This document shows positions 11,893-13,365 of a stretch of DNA of 13,365 bases, one piece after another (positions within the stretch are counted from its first letter, which is position 1; the number at the start of each line of letters is the position of its first letter). Position numbers and translations under genes: made by a program. A model generated the notes under the pieces. It made no database searches, was not told the DNA's origin, and saw only the letters and a program-made list of their open reading frames with translations. The DNA is from Cenarchaeum sp. (lineage in GTDB: Archaea; Thermoproteota; Nitrososphaeria; Nitrososphaerales; Nitrosopumilaceae). The DNA lies in assembly GCA_020027365.1 (NCBI GenBank), contig JAHRAJ010000041.1, positions 1 to 13,365 of the forward strand, written 5' to 3'.

Positions 11893-13365
11893 ATGACAAC
11901 GCCTGCTGATCTGGTCTCGGACGTGTACGGCAGGCTGGAGGCGGGATCATCGGCATACCGGCGGGCATCTGGCAGGCCGCTCACGCTGTCCGAAAAGATA
12001 CTCTCGGGCCACTTTTACGACGAGGAACAGGCCGGGAGGGAAAATCTGGACGGGGGACGCAGCTATGTGTTTTTGCGTCCAGACCGCGTCGCGTTGCAGG
12101 ACGTGACGGGGCAGATGGTGATGCTGCAGTTTATGCTGGCGGGGCTGCGGCAGACCACGCTGCCCACCACGGTCCACTGCGACCACCTGATCAGGGCCCG
12201 GACCGAGGGCGAGGCCGACATGAAGACGTCGCTTGACGAAAACAGCGAGGTGTTCCGGTTCCTGCGGTCGGCGGCCTCCAAGTACGGGGTCGGATTCTGG
12301 AAGCCGGGGGCCGGCATAATACACCAGGTTGTCCTGGAAAACTACGCCTTTCCGGGCGGGCTTATGATCGGCACCGACTCGCACACCCCCAACGCCGGCG
12401 GACTGGGGATGATTGCAATCGGCGTCGGCGGGGTTGACGCCGCCGAGACCATGGCCGGCATGCCGTGGGAGATTATGTATCCCAAAAGGATCGGCGTCCG
12501 GCTGACCGGCCGGCTGGACGGATGGACCGCGCCCAAGGATGTAATCCTAAAGGTTGCCGAAAAACTCACCGTCTCGGGCGGGACAAACTCGATCATAGAG
12601 TACTTTGGACCCGGCACAAAGTCGATCAGCTGTACGGGCAAGGCCACCATAACCAACATGGGGGCAGAGGTCGGGGCCACCTGCTCGGTGTTTCCATACG
12701 ACGACCGGATGGCCACATACCTTGACAACACGGGGCGCGCCGAGATTGCAAGGCTGGCCGACCAAAACCGCGGGCTCCTTGCGGCAGACCCCGGGGTCGA
12801 GGACGACCCCTCTGCATACTATGACAGGGTGATCGAGATCGACCTGTCCTCGCTCGAGCCGCACGTGGTCGGACCGCACACCCCGGATCTGGCGCGGCCC
12901 ATCTCGCGGCTTGGGGATGACGCACGGTCCAACGACTATGTGGACAAGATATCGGTCGCGCTGATCGGCAGCTGCACCAACTCGTCGTACGAGGACATGT
13001 CGCGTGCCGCCGCGCTGGCAGAACAGGCAATCTCCAGGGGCGTGCAATCCCGCGTGCCGTTGCTGGTCACCCCCGGCTCCGAGCAGATCAGGGGGACCAT
13101 CGAGCGCGACGGGCAGATGAAGTCGCTTGCCGGGATTGGGGCGACCGTCCTTGCAAACGCCTGCGGCCCGTGCATAGGACAGTGGAGCCGCCCCGAGCTT
13201 GCCGAGAACCAGGCCAACACCATCGTCACCTCGTTCAACCGCAACTTTCCGGGGCGCAACGACGGCCACCGGCAGACGCTCAACTTTATCGCAAGCCCCG
13301 AGATGATCGTAGCGCTGGCACTGGGCGGCAGCCTGTCGTTCAACCCGCTGACCGACGAGATTACG
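11893..13365 (+). CDS. aconitate hydratase (aconitase), C-terminal part beyond window
   Basis: This is the first 491 codons of a [4Fe-4S] aconitase of mitochondrial type, which interconverts citrate and isocitrate through cis-aconitate in the TCA cycle. The three cluster cysteines are visible: C361 in IGSCTNS and C424 and C427 in NACGPCIG, nearly the same numbering as bovine mitochondrial aconitase (358, 421, 424 in the mature enzyme). Other landmarks are TVHCDHLI, GIIHQVVLENY, GTDSHTPNAGGLG and SFNRNFPGRNDGH, covering domains 1-3. The fourth (swivel) domain must lie past 13365. ATG 11893 gives the natural family start (ADLVSDVYGRLE). GTG 11881, in frame and 27 nt from the TATA-like box, would add four residues or mark the transcript start. 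No low-complexity insert is seen in this protein. Confidence 0.95.
   Translation, partial: MTTPADLVSDVYGRLEAGSSAYRRASGRPLTLSEKILSGHFYDEEQAGRENLDGGRSYVFLRPDRVALQDVTGQMVMLQFMLAGLRQTTLPTTVHCDHLIRARTEGEADMKTSLDENSEVFRFLRSAASKYGVGFWKPGAGIIHQVVLENYAFPGGLMIGTDSHTPNAGGLGMIAIGVGGVDAAETMAGMPWEIMYPKRIGVRLTGRLDGWTAPKDVILKVAEKLTVSGGTNSIIEYFGPGTKSISCTGKATITNMGAEVGATCSVFPYDDRMATYLDNTGRAEIARLADQNRGLLAADPGVEDDPSAYYDRVIEIDLSSLEPHVVGPHTPDLARPISRLGDDARSNDYVDKISVALIGSCTNSSYEDMSRAAALAEQAISRGVQSRVPLLVTPGSEQIRGTIERDGQMKSLAGIGATVLANACGPCIGQWSRPELAENQANTIVTSFNRNFPGRNDGHRQTLNFIASPEMIVALALGGSLSFNPLTDEIT

Noticed and set aside
12547..13269. 240-codon minus-strand open frame
   Set aside because: Antisense to aconitase, whose three Fe-S cysteines and conserved blocks are intact.

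Overview
The window looks like chromosomal DNA of a GC-rich member of the Nitrososphaerota (Thaumarchaeota). A Cenarchaeum/Nitrosopumilales-type relative is the best guess. The case rests on archaeal-type PheS and PheT encoded as separate overlapping genes, an archaeal/eukaryotic-type TrpRS, an archaeal CoaD, a TatA, a secreted FxLYD-type protein, an Lrp ligand-binding (RAM) domain without an HTH, and a mitochondrial-type aconitase. Almost every gene has an AT-rich TATA-like box 23-28 nt upstream of its start codon and no Shine-Dalgarno sequence, the pattern of leaderless archaeal transcripts. I see no rRNA, CRISPR array, insertion sequence or phage gene. The lineage is an inference from gene content, not from a search.

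Layout. Bases 1-251 hold a possible 3' end of a gene and the promoter of a solitary beta-class DNA methyltransferase (252-1034). TatA (minus) converges on it with shared stop codons. A tRNA-Ala(UGC) follows at 1629-1702. The stretch 1703-2104 looks empty but holds a well-placed 35-residue single-pass membrane protein and a candidate zinc-binding miniprotein antisense to the tRNA 3' end. A secreted protein (2105-3202), CoaD (3385-3948) and a helical unknown (3963-4301) run on the plus strand. An unknown 96-residue protein and TrpRS (minus) share an ATGA overlap. TrpRS is divergent from the pheS-pheT operon (5846-9141). After a gene-poor 469-base gap come an EVE-domain protein with a long basic tail, the RAM-domain protein and an HExxH-containing protein. 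A minus-strand gene broken by one in-frame TAG (11175-11804) follows, and then the N-terminal two thirds of aconitase, cut by the window end.

Three themes stand out. First, single self-complementary TATA boxes sit between divergent starts. The clearest is TTTAAA at 5816-5821, at matched distance from both trpS and pheS, which could couple expression of two aminoacyl-tRNA synthetases. Second, low-complexity segments rich in Gly, Ala, Ser, Arg, Asn or Asp are inserted in or appended to otherwise conserved proteins (TrpRS, PheS, PheT, CoaD, the EVE protein, the HExxH protein), and CCN/GGN triplet runs also occur between genes. Third, the genome is very compact: convergent genes meet within the palindromes CTAG and TGATCA.

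Starts were chosen from TATA-to-start spacing, which moves pheS and the EVE gene to internal TTG and GTG codons. No database search was possible, so unknown genes are left unnamed.
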